Source: Luteibacter sp. dw_328
GTDB lineage: Bacteria > Pseudomonadota > Gammaproteobacteria > Xanthomonadales > Rhodanobacteraceae
Reading direction: 5' to 3'
Length of the DNA: 64,000 nt
NCBI RefSeq assembly: GCF_018449605.1
Contig: NZ_JAAVUW010000006.1
Location: 337,620 to 401,619 of the forward strand
Below, in pieces: positions 49,010 through 57,759 of the stretch; the stretch's first letter is position 1; the number at the start of each line of letters is the position of its first letter. The position numbers and the translations under genes were made by a program. Under the pieces are notes generated by a model, which saw only the letters and a program-made list of their open reading frames with translations, was not told the DNA's origin and ran no database searches.

Positions 49010-50236
49010 ATGGCTTTCCCCATGAAACTGTCCGACAAACTCGCCATCCTGGCCGACGCGGCCAAATACGACGCGTCCTGCTCGTCCAGTGGCGGCAAGG
49101 GCCGCAACTCGCTGCGCTCGGGTGGCATCGGTTCGACTGAAGGCATGGGCATCTGCCACGCCTATGCGCCGGATGGACGCTGCATTTCCCTGCTGAAGAT
49201 CCTGCTGACGAATTTCTGCGTCTACGACTGCGTGTACTGCGTCAACCGGCGCAGCAGCAACGTGCAGCGCGCCCGCTTCACGCCCGAGGAAGTGGTGGAA
49301 CTCACGATGGAGTTCTACCGCCGCAATTACATCGAAGGCCTGTTCCTCTCCTCGGGCATCATCCAGTCGCCCGACTACACCATGGAGCAGCTGGTTCGCG
49401 TCGCCCGCACGCTGCGCACCGAGCACAAGTTCGGCGGCTACATCCACCTCAAGACCATTCCGGATGCGTCGCCCGAGTTGATCGACGCCGCCGGACGCTG
49501 GGCGGATCGCCTGAGTATCAATGTGGAGATGCCGACGGCCGAAGGCCTCAAGTCGCTGGCGCCGGAGAAAGACCTGGGCGATATCCGTAGTGCCATGGGA
49601 CGCCTGCGCCTGTCTATCGACGAGGCGAAGGCCGAAAAGAAAGCGCCGAAGTTTGCCCCGGCCGGGCAGAGCACGCAGATGATCGTCGGCGCCGATGCGG
49701 CGACGGATCGCGATGTGCTCGCGGCCAGCACCAACCTCTACACGAACTACCACCTGCGCCGCGTCTACTATTCCGCGTTCAGCCCGATTCCCGATGCGTC
49801 GAAAATCCTGCCGCTGAAGCCGCCGCCGCTCGTGCGCGAGCATCGTCTGTACCAGGCGGACTGGCTGATGCGCTTCTACGGTTTCCGCGCGGACGAAATC
49901 GCTCCCCCCGGTGACAGCGGCATGCTTTCGCTCGAGGTCGATCCGAAGCGGGCCTGGGCGCTGCGTCATCGGGAAAGCTTCCCGGTCGACGTCAACCGGG
50001 CGCCGCGCGACATGCTCCTGCGTGTTCCGGGTCTGGGCGTGAAGACCGTGGACCGCATGATCGCGATGCGCGCGCACCAGCGCATTCGCTACGCCGACCT
50101 CATCCGCCTGCGCGTGCCGGTGAAAAAGGTCGCGCCCTTTGTTGAAACGGTGGATCACCGTCCCCGAGGTGACCACGAAAGCGCCGCATTGCAGCGTGAC
50201 CTGCGCGAGCCGGCGCAGCCCGACCTGTTCGGCTGA
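49010..50236 (+). CDS. putative DNA modification/repair radical SAM protein (TIGR03916-like)
   Basis: About 408 residues. CVYDCVYC is the radical SAM Cx3Cx2C cluster (Cys70, 74, 77 from this start). The N-terminal KLAILADAAKYDASCSSSGG and GICHAYAPDGRCISLLKILL segments are typical of the TIGR03916 family. The C-terminus has a helix-hairpin-helix DNA-binding element, NRAPRDMLLRVPGLGVKTVD. The reaction is unknown; the family is found next to UdgX-type genes, and the partner here overlaps by one base (TGATG). ATG at 49022 is an alternative start. Confidence 0.93.
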   Translation: MAFPMKLSDKLAILADAAKYDASCSSSGGKGRNSLRSGGIGSTEGMGICHAYAPDGRCISLLKILLTNFCVYDCVYCVNRRSSNVQRARFTPEEVVELTMEFYRRNYIEGLFLSSGIIQSPDYTMEQLVRVARTLRTEHKFGGYIHLKTIPDASPELIDAAGRWADRLSINVEMPTAEGLKSLAPEKDLGDIRSAMGRLRLSIDEAKAEKKAPKFAPAGQSTQMIVGADAATDRDVLAASTNLYTNYHLRRVYYSAFSPIPDASKILPLKPPPLVREHRLYQADWLMRFYGFRADEIAPPGDSGMLSLEVDPKRAWALRHRESFPVDVNRAPRDMLLRVPGLGVKTVDRMIAMRAHQRIRYADLIRLRVPVKKVAPFVETVDHRPRGDHESAALQRDLREPAQPDLFG

Positions 50237-51651
50237 TGCTCGGCGTCCGGCTCGACGATGCTTCGGACGCGGAGGCATGGCGCGCGAAGGCGCGTGCCTT
50301 GCTGCTGGCGGAGGTCGATCCGTCGCAGGTCGAATGGCTCGCGGGACCGGACGGCGGCCTGTTCGGCAGCGACGACGCGATGCCCGAGCCACGGCATGCG
50401 CAGGCCCCGGCCGTTCCGCGCGATTTCCTCAGCCTCGTCAATTCGGTGCTGGCGCATTCGGATCCGCGACGCCACGCCACGCTCTACCGCATGCTGTGGC
50501 GTTTGACGCACGGCGAACGCAACCTCCTGGCGATCGCCACGGACGACGATGTCGCCTGGGCCCACACCTGCGTGAAGCAGGTCAACCGCGACATGCACAA
50601 GATGAAGGCCTTCGTGCGCTTTCGCGAGTTGCCGGTCGACGACGGCACCGTCTATGTTGCGTGGTTCGAACCCGACCATGACATCGTCACGCGCGTGGCA
50701 CCATTCTTCGTCCGCCGGTTCACCGGTATGCGCTGGTCCTTGTTGACGCCCTCACGCAGCGCCCACTGGGACGGCACGACGCTCTCGTTCGGGCCCGGTG
50801 CGAAGCGTGGCGACGCGCCTTCCGGCGACGCCCTCGAAGATCTCTGGCGCACCTACTACGCCAGCATCTTCAACCCCGCGCGCCTCAAAGTGGATGCCAT
50901 GCGCCGGGAGATGCCGGTGAAGTACTGGAAGAATCTCCCGGAGGCGCGGCTCATACCCGAACTGGTGCGCGATGCGCTGCCGAGGATGCAGGCAATGGTC
51001 GAGAAACAACCCACGGTGCCGAGGAAAAAGGTCACGCCGCTGCAGAAGGCCGCCGTGGACGCGCCCGAGGGAAGCCTCGCGGCGCTGCGAAAGCAGGCGA
51101 AAGACTGTCGCCACTGCGACCTGTGGAAGCCGGCGACGCAGACGGTCTTCGGTAGCGGCCCTGCCGATGCGCGCATCGTCGTCATCGGTGAGCAGCCGGG
51201 TGACCAGGAGGATCTGGCCGGGAGGCCCTTCATCGGCCCGGCGGGAAAGCTGTTCGATCGCGCGCTGGAGGAAGCGGGTGTCGATCGCGCCGCGCTCTAT
51301 GTCACCAATGCGGTGAAGCATTTCAAGTTCGAACCGCGCGGCAAGCGGCGCCTGCACAAACGCGCCAACGCCGAGGAGCAGGCGGCGTGTCGCCCCTGGC
51401 TGGCCGCCGAAATCGACCGCATCCGCCCGGAGGCGATCATCTGCCTCGGGGCGATGGCGGCGCAGGCGGTATTCGGGGCGTCGTTTCGGTTGATGGCGCA
51501 ACGGGGGCAGTGGCTCGACCTGCCCGATGGGCGCCGCGCGATGGCCACGGTGCACCCGTCCTACCTGCTGCGCCTGACGGATGAGAAGGCGCGAGAAGAG
51601 GGGTATGCGGATTTCGTCCGCGACCTGCGTCTCCTGCGAAATTTCCTGTAG
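50236..51651 (+). CDS. udgX: TIGR03915 (DUF4130) domain fused to UdgX uracil-DNA binding protein
   Basis: 471 residues in two parts. Residues about 1-270 are the TIGR03915/DUF4130 probable DNA-metabolism domain (FVRFRELPVDDGTVYVAWFE; MPVKYWKNLPEARLIPELV). Residues about 285-471 are a uracil-DNA glycosylase fold of the UdgX type: CRHCDLWKPATQTVFG (iron-sulphur Cys), GEQPGDQEDLAGRPFIGPAG (motif A), and KRRLHKRAN with His374. In M. smegmatis UdgX the equivalent KRRIH-loop His bonds covalently to the abasic site after uracil excision. TVHPSYLLR is motif B. The TAG stop comes from a REP unit. Confidence 0.94.
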   Translation: MLGVRLDDASDAEAWRAKARALLLAEVDPSQVEWLAGPDGGLFGSDDAMPEPRHAQAPAVPRDFLSLVNSVLAHSDPRRHATLYRMLWRLTHGERNLLAIATDDDVAWAHTCVKQVNRDMHKMKAFVRFRELPVDDGTVYVAWFEPDHDIVTRVAPFFVRRFTGMRWSLLTPSRSAHWDGTTLSFGPGAKRGDAPSGDALEDLWRTYYASIFNPARLKVDAMRREMPVKYWKNLPEARLIPELVRDALPRMQAMVEKQPTVPRKKVTPLQKAAVDAPEGSLAALRKQAKDCRHCDLWKPATQTVFGSGPADARIVVIGEQPGDQEDLAGRPFIGPAGKLFDRALEEAGVDRAALYVTNAVKHFKFEPRGKRRLHKRANAEEQAACRPWLAAEIDRIRPEAIICLGAMAAQAVFGASFRLMAQRGQWLDLPDGRRAMATVHPSYLLRLTDEKAREEGYADFVRDLRLLRNFL

Positions 51652-51728
51652 GAGCCGATTCATCGGCGATCCCGCGGCAGCGGGCAAGGTCGATGCAACA
51701 CCCAATCGCCGATGAATCGGCTCCTACA
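51647..51728. repeat. REP pair (inverted) overlapping the udgX stop
   Basis: Two inverted GCCGAT-class units around CCCGCGGCAGCGGG. The first unit's TGTAGGAG contains the udgX stop codon. Confidence 0.85.
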
Positions 51729-51749
51729 ACAGCAGTTGTACCCAGCCCG

Positions 51750-53006
51750 TCAGCCGATCTTGAACTTCTTCAGCTTCTTCGGCACCGAGGCATTCTTCAG
51801 CGTCACGTACACCGGCAGACCGTCCGGCCCATACGGCGGCGGTGCTTCACCCTGGATCAGCGGGGCGAGATAGCGTCGCGCGGCGGCGGTGATGCCGAAG
51901 CCGTCCTTCGAGATGAAGTTCCTCGGCATCTTCTTCTCGTGGTTGGCGATCTTGTCCAGCGGCGCCGCTTCGATCTTCCACTTGTAGGGCTCGTCAGAGG
52001 TGCGGACGATCACCGGCATCACGGCGTTGAGGCCTTCGGCCGCGTATTCGACGGCCTTCTTGCCTACCGCATAGGCCTGCTCGAGATCGGTCTTCGAAGC
52101 GATGTGCCGCGCCGAGCGCTGCAGGTAATCGGGCAGGGCCCAGTGGTACTTGTAGCCAAGCTTCTCGCGCACCAGGGCGGCGAGCACCGGGGCGGCGCCA
52201 CCCAGCTGCGCGTGGCCGAACGCATCGCGCGCGCCGGACTCGGCGAGGAACGTGCCGTTGCTGTCCTTCACGCCCTCGGAAACGACCACGGTGCAGTAGC
52301 CGACCTTTTCCACCGTGGCCTTGACCTTGGCGAGGAAGGTCTCGGGATTGAACACGTTCTCCGGAAACAGGATGACGTGGGGCGCGTCGCCGGGTGCCGA
52401 TCCGGCAAGACCGGCAGCGGCGGCGATCCAGCCCGCATGACGACCCATCACTTCGATGATGAAGACCTTGGTCGAGGTATCCATCATCGAGACCACGTCC
52501 AGGCTGGCCTCGCGCACCGCGATCGCGGTGTACTTCGCGACCGAACCGAATCCAGGGCAGGTGTCGGTCACCACGAGGTCGTTGTCGATCGTCTTCGGCA
52601 CGCCGATGCAGTTGACCTCGTAGCCCAGCGTCTGGCCGATCTTCGAGACCTTGTTCGCTGTGTCAGCCGAGTCGTTGCCGCCGTTGTAGAGGAAGGTGCG
52701 GATGTCGTGTGCCTTGAACACCTCGATCAGGCGCTCGTACTCGACACGGTTTTCTTCCAGCGACTTGAGCTTGTAGCGGCAGGAACCGAAAGCGCCACCG
52801 GGCGTGTGCTTGAGCGCGGCGATATTGGCCTTGGCTTCCTTGGAGGTATCGATGAGCTCCTCGCGAAGCGCGCCGAGGATGCCGTTACGCGCGGCATAAA
52901 CAATGATGCCCTTGTCGCGAGCCGTTTCGATCACGCCCGCGGCGGAGGCATTGATGACGGCGGATACGCCGCCCGACTGGGCGTAAAGAATTTTGCCGGC
53001 GGCCAT
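51750..53006 (-). CDS. pfp: PPi-dependent 6-phosphofructokinase
   Basis: A 418-residue phosphofructokinase using PPi to phosphorylate fructose 6-phosphate reversibly. YNGGNDSADTANKVSK has Asp/Asn where ATP enzymes have Gly in GGDGS, and GVPKTIDNDLVVTDTCPGFG has Lys in place of Gly in PGTIDND; both mark PPi use. VIEVMGRHAGWIAAAA-type sequence (IIEVMGRHAGWIAAAAGLAG) binds the sugar phosphate. GAGGAAGTGCGT precedes ATG at 53006; the upstream frame to 53147 is not coding. Xanthomonads are known to rely on this PPi enzyme. Confidence 0.96.
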   Translation of the reverse strand: MAAGKILYAQSGGVSAVINASAAGVIETARDKGIIVYAARNGILGALREELIDTSKEAKANIAALKHTPGGAFGSCRYKLKSLEENRVEYERLIEVFKAHDIRTFLYNGGNDSADTANKVSKIGQTLGYEVNCIGVPKTIDNDLVVTDTCPGFGSVAKYTAIAVREASLDVVSMMDTSTKVFIIEVMGRHAGWIAAAAGLAGSAPGDAPHVILFPENVFNPETFLAKVKATVEKVGYCTVVVSEGVKDSNGTFLAESGARDAFGHAQLGGAAPVLAALVREKLGYKYHWALPDYLQRSARHIASKTDLEQAYAVGKKAVEYAAEGLNAVMPVIVRTSDEPYKWKIEAAPLDKIANHEKKMPRNFISKDGFGITAAARRYLAPLIQGEAPPPYGPDGLPVYVTLKNASVPKKLKKFKIG

Positions 53007-53103
53007 ACGCACTTCCTCGTCACCATGGGAGTGCCGAGCGTAGCGCGTGCGGCATGACGATGACACGCTAGACTCAGGAACGATCAAGGGGAAGGGGCTC
53101 GCC

Positions 53104-54033
53104 GTGCGCTTACCGAATACGCTGTATGCCCCGCCCGCCGACGCCACGCGCTGGCAGCGTGGTCTTTTCTATAGCGCCGGCGCCCGCATCGGGCTCTTCG
53201 CCATCCTGACCATCGCGCTGACGATCCTGCTCAGCCACCTGCTCAAGCCCATCGGCCTTGCGGGCAAGGATGTGAGCACCTTGGCCCGCGGCATCGGGGA
53301 AATGCTGATTCGTGCGGTGCCGGCGATCCTCGCTTACGGCGTGCTGGTTCGCTTCGTCGAGCGCCGTCCCCTTACCGAATTCTCGCGGCCGACCTGGGCG
53401 GCCGGCCCGCTCTGGCTGGTCGGCGGCGTGGCCCTGATGGGCGTGGTCGTCGGCAGCCTGTGGCTTTTCGGCGCCTATGTACCCCTCGGACCGGACACGG
53501 CCGCCGACTGGCCGGGCATCGTCCTGGGCGCGGGGGTTGGCGCGGCCATCGGCGAGGAACTGATCTCCCGTGGCGTGCTTTTCCGCGCCTGCGAGGAGGC
53601 GCTGGGCACCGGCTGGGCCCTGCTCATCTCCTCGGTGTTCTTCGGCTTCGCCCACGCCTTCAACCCCCACGCGACGATCGGCACCAGCCTGGCGATCGCC
53701 CTGGAAGCGGGCGTCATGCTGGGGCTGCTCTACGTGGCGACCCGCTCGCTGCTGGCCTGCATGGGCCTTCATGCCGGATGGAATATCACCCAGTCGCTGG
53801 TTTTCGGCGTACCCACCTCGGGCCTCCAGATGCACGGGCTGGTGGCCTCGCGCCTCGCCGGGCCGGACTGGCTCTCCGGCGGAGAATTCGGCGCCGAGGC
53901 GTCGATCGTTGCCCTGGTAGCGTGCAGCCTGGTCTCTCTGGGCCTGTTCCTGGTGGCGCGCAAGCGGGGCCGGCTGGTCGTTCCCCGCTGGAAGCGGGCC
54001 GCGGCCTACACGCCTCCGGTGTCGGCCGTTTGA
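53104..54033 (+). CDS. CPBP family intramembrane metalloprotease
   Basis: A 309-residue polytopic membrane protein of the CPBP (Rce1/CAAX protease-like) family. AAIGEELISRGVLFRACEEA carries the EExxxR motif and FFGFAHAFNP the FxxxH motif; MGLHAGWNITQSL holds the final HxxxN motif. About eight hydrophobic segments. GTG at 53104 has AAGGGG 8 bases upstream and is preferred to the ATG at 53047. Bacterial substrates are mostly unknown. Divergent from pfp, upstream of adk. Confidence 0.92.
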   Translation: MRLPNTLYAPPADATRWQRGLFYSAGARIGLFAILTIALTILLSHLLKPIGLAGKDVSTLARGIGEMLIRAVPAILAYGVLVRFVERRPLTEFSRPTWAAGPLWLVGGVALMGVVVGSLWLFGAYVPLGPDTAADWPGIVLGAGVGAAIGEELISRGVLFRACEEALGTGWALLISSVFFGFAHAFNPHATIGTSLAIALEAGVMLGLLYVATRSLLACMGLHAGWNITQSLVFGVPTSGLQMHGLVASRLAGPDWLSGGEFGAEASIVALVACSLVSLGLFLVARKRGRLVVPRWKRAAAYTPPVSAV

Positions 54034-54124
54034 CGCGAGCGCGGCCGTGCCGTTACCTTGAGACCCATTTTCTTGTGTCCGGCGCTGGGGTTAACCCCCT
54101 GTCGCCCGACGTATCGGAGCATCA

Positions 54125-54709
54125 ATGCGACTCGTGCTATTCGGCGCCCCCGGTTCAGGGAAGGGCACCCAGGCCACCCGCCTCAAGGAGCGCCTCGGCG
54201 TCCCCCACATCTCCACCGGCGACCTGCTTCGCGCGGAGATCAAGGAAGGAACCGAGCTGGGTCTGAAGGCCAAGGGCCTGATGGACCAGGGCATCCTGCT
54301 GTCGGACGACATCATGCTCGGCATCATCGAGCACCGCCTCAGCCAGCCGGACGCCAAGCCGGGCTTCATCCTCGACGGTTACCCGCGCAACCTGGCCCAG
54401 GCCGCTGCGCTGGACGAAGTGCTGGCCCGGATCGGCCAGCCGCTGGATGTCGTGGTCAAGCTCGATGTGCCCGACCAGGCCATCGTCGGCCGCTGCGAAG
54501 TCCGCTTCGAGAAGGAAGGCCGTCCCGACGACAACCCGGATACGGTCAAGAAGCGCCTGGCCATCTATGCCGAACAGACCGCGCCCGTCGCCGACTTCTA
54601 CAAGCAGCGCGGCAAGCTGCAGGTCGTCGAGGGCGTCGGCGAACTCGATGAAGTGACCCAGCGCGTTCTCGACGTCCTCCCGGGCGATATCCAGGCCGCC
54701 AGCGCCTGA
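54125..54709 (+). CDS. adk: adenylate kinase, short form
   Basis: Interconverts ATP + AMP and 2 ADP. 194 residues, with P-loop GAPGSGKGT (residues 7-15), the NMP-binding HISTGDLLRAEI and DGYPRNLAQAAALDEVL segments. The LID is short and without Cys, as in the short adenylate kinases; E. coli Adk has a 214-residue form. CGGAG lies 6 bases before ATG. Followed after 28 bases by mpl, probably in one transcript. Confidence 0.97.
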   Translation: MRLVLFGAPGSGKGTQATRLKERLGVPHISTGDLLRAEIKEGTELGLKAKGLMDQGILLSDDIMLGIIEHRLSQPDAKPGFILDGYPRNLAQAAALDEVLARIGQPLDVVVKLDVPDQAIVGRCEVRFEKEGRPDDNPDTVKKRLAIYAEQTAPVADFYKQRGKLQVVEGVGELDEVTQRVLDVLPGDIQAASA

Positions 54710-54716
54710 CCCTCAC

Positions 54717-54734
54717 GGCCCGCTTCGGCGGGCC
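54717..54734 (+). promoter_or_regulatory. TTCG hairpin at the mpl start
   Basis: GGCCCGC-TTCG-GCGGGCC, a 7-pair stem with a stable tetraloop and no T-run, ends 3 bases before the mpl ATG, in the place of the ribosome binding site. It could limit mpl translation or stabilise the adk mRNA end. Confidence 0.7.
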
Positions 54735-54737
54735 CCC

Positions 54738-56108
54738 ATGAGTCGACCCATGCGCGTCCATATCCTCGGTATCTGCGGCACCTTCATGGGCGGCGTCGCT
54801 GCGCTCGCGCGCGAGCTCGGCCTCACCGTCGAAGGGTCGGACGCGAACGTCTATCCGCCCATGAGCGACCAGCTCGAAGCCCTCGGCATCGGCCTGATGC
54901 AGGGCTACAAGGCGGAACACCTGCAGCCCGCGCCGGATCTGGTCGTGGTGGGCAACGCCATGGTGCGCGGCAACCCGGCCGTCGAGTACATGCTCGACGA
55001 AGGCCTGCGTTACATCTCGGGTCCGCAGTGGCTGGGTGAGACACTGCTCGGCGGCCGCGAGGTGCTGGCGGTCGCGGGCACGCACGGCAAGACCACGACG
55101 ACCAGCCTGCTCGCCCACCTGCTCGAGACGGCCGGCCTTTCGCCGGGTTTCCTCATTGGCGGGGTGCCCGGCAACTTCGATGTCTCGGCGCGTCGCGGCG
55201 AGGGCAAGCCCTTTGTCATCGAGGCCGACGAGTACGACTCGGCCTTCTTCGACAAGCGCTCCAAGTTCGTCCACTACCGTCCGCGCATTGCCATCCTCAA
55301 CAACCTCGAGTACGACCACGCGGATATCTTTCCCGACGTGGCAGCGATCCAGCGCCAGTTTCACCACCTGGTGCGCACGGTGCCGGGCAATGGCCGCCTC
55401 ATCGTCAACGCGGAAGACGCCTATCTCGCCGACGTGCTGGCCATGGGTGCGTGGACGCCGGTGGAAACCTTCGGCGTCGACAAGGGCGACTGGCGCGCCG
55501 AACTGATCGCCGCCGACGGCTCGCATTTCCGCGTGCGTCGTGGCGACACCGTGCTCGGTGAGATCCACTGGAGCTCGCTGGGTCGGCACAACGTGATGAA
55601 CGCACTGGCCGCGCTCGCGGCGGCAACGGCGGCGGGTGCAGATCCGGTGAGCCTGCTACCGGCCTTCGCCAGTTTCACCAGCGTGCGTCGCCGCATGGAA
55701 GTGATCGGCGAGGCCGGTGGCATCACGGTCTACGATGACTTCGCCCATCACCCGACGGCGATCGCGACAACACTGGCCGGCCTGCGTGCAAAGGTCGGCG
55801 GCGCACGCATCCTCGTCGCGCTCGAGCCCCGTTCGAACTCCATGCGTCTGGGCGCGCACGCGGAGGCCCTTGCGCCGTCGCTCGCCGATGCCGACGGCGT
55901 GGTCTTCCTGCATCGCCCCGAGCTCGCCTGGGACGCGGCACGCGTCACGGCGGCGCTCGATGGTCGTGGCAAGGCCGTGCCGACGGTCGAGGCGCTGGTG
56001 GCCACGCTCGCCGCGGATGCGCGGGAAGGCGACCATGTCGTGTTCATGTCCAACGGCGGCTTCGAAGGTGCGCCGCGGCGCTTTTTTACCGCGCTCGACG
56101 CAGGTTAG
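54738..56108 (+). CDS. mpl: murein peptide ligase Mpl
   Basis: UDP-N-acetylmuramate:L-alanyl-gamma-D-glutamyl-meso-diaminopimelate ligase, which recycles the cell-wall tripeptide. The 456-residue length matches E. coli Mpl (457). HILGICGTFMGGVAALAREL is the Mur-ligase N-domain Gly loop, VAGTHGKTTTTSLLAHLLE the ATP-binding P-loop, and YDDFAHHPTAIATTLAGLRA the C-domain segment. ATG at 54750 is an alternative start. The preceding hairpin leaves no normal ribosome site for 54738. The LON-domain gene follows after 10 bases. Confidence 0.97.
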   Translation: MSRPMRVHILGICGTFMGGVAALARELGLTVEGSDANVYPPMSDQLEALGIGLMQGYKAEHLQPAPDLVVVGNAMVRGNPAVEYMLDEGLRYISGPQWLGETLLGGREVLAVAGTHGKTTTTSLLAHLLETAGLSPGFLIGGVPGNFDVSARRGEGKPFVIEADEYDSAFFDKRSKFVHYRPRIAILNNLEYDHADIFPDVAAIQRQFHHLVRTVPGNGRLIVNAEDAYLADVLAMGAWTPVETFGVDKGDWRAELIAADGSHFRVRRGDTVLGEIHWSSLGRHNVMNALAALAAATAAGADPVSLLPAFASFTSVRRRMEVIGEAGGITVYDDFAHHPTAIATTLAGLRAKVGGARILVALEPRSNSMRLGAHAEALAPSLADADGVVFLHRPELAWDAARVTAALDGRGKAVPTVEALVATLAADAREGDHVVFMSNGGFEGAPRRFFTALDAG

Positions 56109-56118
56109 ACTGGCGGGC

Positions 56119-56721
56119 ATGGCTGCCACCACGCCCGGACAAGACTTCCCGCTGTTTCCGTTGACGAACGTCCTTTTTCCGGGCGGTCAGCTGCAACTGC
56201 GCATCTTCGAGCCACGCTATATCGACCTCGTGCGCGAATGCGCACGAACCGGCCGACCCTTTGGCGTCTGCATGATCCTCGAGGGCAGCGAAGCCGGGCA
56301 TCCCGCGGTGCCTGCGGCCGTCGGCACGCTGGCGACAATCACGGACTTCCACACGGGTGAGGACGGCCTGCTCGGCATCGTCGCCGAAGGTGGCCTGCGT
56401 TTTCGCGTCACGCGTACGCGCATCCGTTCGGACGGTCAGGTGCGTGGCGACATCGCCACGTGGCGTGCCGAAGACATCACGCCGCTTCCGCCTGAATTCG
56501 GTCTGCTCGCGACCATTCTCGAGCGCCTTGTCGACCAGATGCAGCCACCCTGGCGGCATGACGTCGCCACGCGCTCTGACGATGCCAGCTGGGTCGGCTT
56601 CCGCCTCTCCGAATTGCTGCCGCTGGATCCGAACGAGTGCCAGCACATGCTCGAACTCGACGACCCACTCGAACGGCTTGCCGAGTTGCGTGACATTCTC
56701 CCGCGCTTCCAGCGCCCTTAA
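56119..56721 (+). CDS. LON substrate-binding domain protein
   Basis: A 200-residue stand-alone LON N-terminal domain protein without protease or ATPase parts. DFPLFPLTNVLFPGGQLQLR followed by IFEPRYIDLVRECARTGRPF is the family signature. It probably binds proteins or acts as an accessory to Lon, but no role is established for stand-alone bacterial forms. Sits 10 bases after mpl and 10 before the SDR gene, as part of the adk-mpl run. Confidence 0.92.
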   Translation: MAATTPGQDFPLFPLTNVLFPGGQLQLRIFEPRYIDLVRECARTGRPFGVCMILEGSEAGHPAVPAAVGTLATITDFHTGEDGLLGIVAEGGLRFRVTRTRIRSDGQVRGDIATWRAEDITPLPPEFGLLATILERLVDQMQPPWRHDVATRSDDASWVGFRLSELLPLDPNECQHMLELDDPLERLAELRDILPRFQRP

Positions 56722-56731
56722 TGGACTTGCC

Positions 56732-57547
56732 ATGACGACCCTCGCAGGGAAGACGCTTTTCATCACCGGGGCCTCGCGCGGCATCGGGCTTGCCATCGCG
56801 CTGCGTGCCGCACGCGACGGCGCCAATATCGTCATCGCAGCGAAGAGCAGCGTCGCCAACCCCAAGCTGCCCGGCACGATCCACACCGCGGCCGCCGAGA
56901 TCGAAGCGGCCGGTGGTGTCGCGCTGCCGTTGAAAGTGGATATTCGCGAAGAGTCCGAAGTGCGCATGGCCGCGGCCACGGCCGCCGAACGTTTCGGTGG
57001 CATCGACATCGTGGTGAACAATGCCAGCGCCATCTGGCTGGCCGGCGTGGAGAACACGCCGATGAAGCGTTTCGACCTCATGCAGCAGGTGAACACGCGG
57101 GGAACCTTCCTCACGACACAGGCTTGCCTGCCGTACCTGAAGAACGCAGAGAACCCGCAGGTGCTGATGCTGTCGCCTCCGCCGAGCATCGATCCGAAGT
57201 GGTACGAACCACATGTCGCGTACACCATTGCCAAGTTTGGTATGAGTCTGTGCGTGCTCGGCATGGCGCCCGAATTCAAGTCGCTGGGCATCGCGGTGAA
57301 CGCGCTGTGGCCCAAAACCGTCATCGCCACGGCCGCGATCGCGATGATCGATGGCGTCCGCGTCGAAAACTGCCGCACGCCGGACATCGTCGCGGATGCG
57401 GCGCACGCGGTGCTTACCCGTCGCTCGCGTGACTACACCGGCCAGTTCTACATCGACGAAGACGTGCTGCGTGAAGAGGGCATCACCGACTTCAATCGCT
57501 ACGCCGTGGCACCGGGCAACCCGCTACTACCGGATTTGTTTCTGTAG
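56732..57547 (+). CDS. SDR-family oxidoreductase (HSDL2-like)
   Basis: A 271-residue short-chain dehydrogenase. TGASRGIGLAIA is the nucleotide-binding motif, NNASAIW the structural motif, LSPPPSIDPKWYEPHVAYTI and AKFG contain the Ser and YxxxK catalytic residues, and the unusual SPPP after the Ser region is typical of HSDL2/SCP-type SDRs. The AAKSS segment after beta-2 suggests NADP. Likely cytoplasmic. In line with adk-mpl-LON. Substrate unknown, perhaps a lipid-derived hydroxyacyl compound. Confidence 0.92.
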   Translation: MTTLAGKTLFITGASRGIGLAIALRAARDGANIVIAAKSSVANPKLPGTIHTAAAEIEAAGGVALPLKVDIREESEVRMAAATAAERFGGIDIVVNNASAIWLAGVENTPMKRFDLMQQVNTRGTFLTTQACLPYLKNAENPQVLMLSPPPSIDPKWYEPHVAYTIAKFGMSLCVLGMAPEFKSLGIAVNALWPKTVIATAAIAMIDGVRVENCRTPDIVADAAHAVLTRRSRDYTGQFYIDEDVLREEGITDFNRYAVAPGNPLLPDLFL

Positions 57548-57759
57548 CTAGCGCGGCGATGCACCCGTATGGCTCTGGAGGCTAGCCCGTTTGGTGTATG
57601 GCCGCTTTCGGCACGCCGGTATAACTTCGATCCCCGTCGCTGTCGTCTGACACACGCGCGACGATGTGGGGCTTGCCGGCCTGCAGGGGTGCCGGCGGCG
57701 GGTCCAGGATTGAATCCGCGAAGCCGGCTAGCAGGCCACGTAACGGGTGAGGAGCAGGC

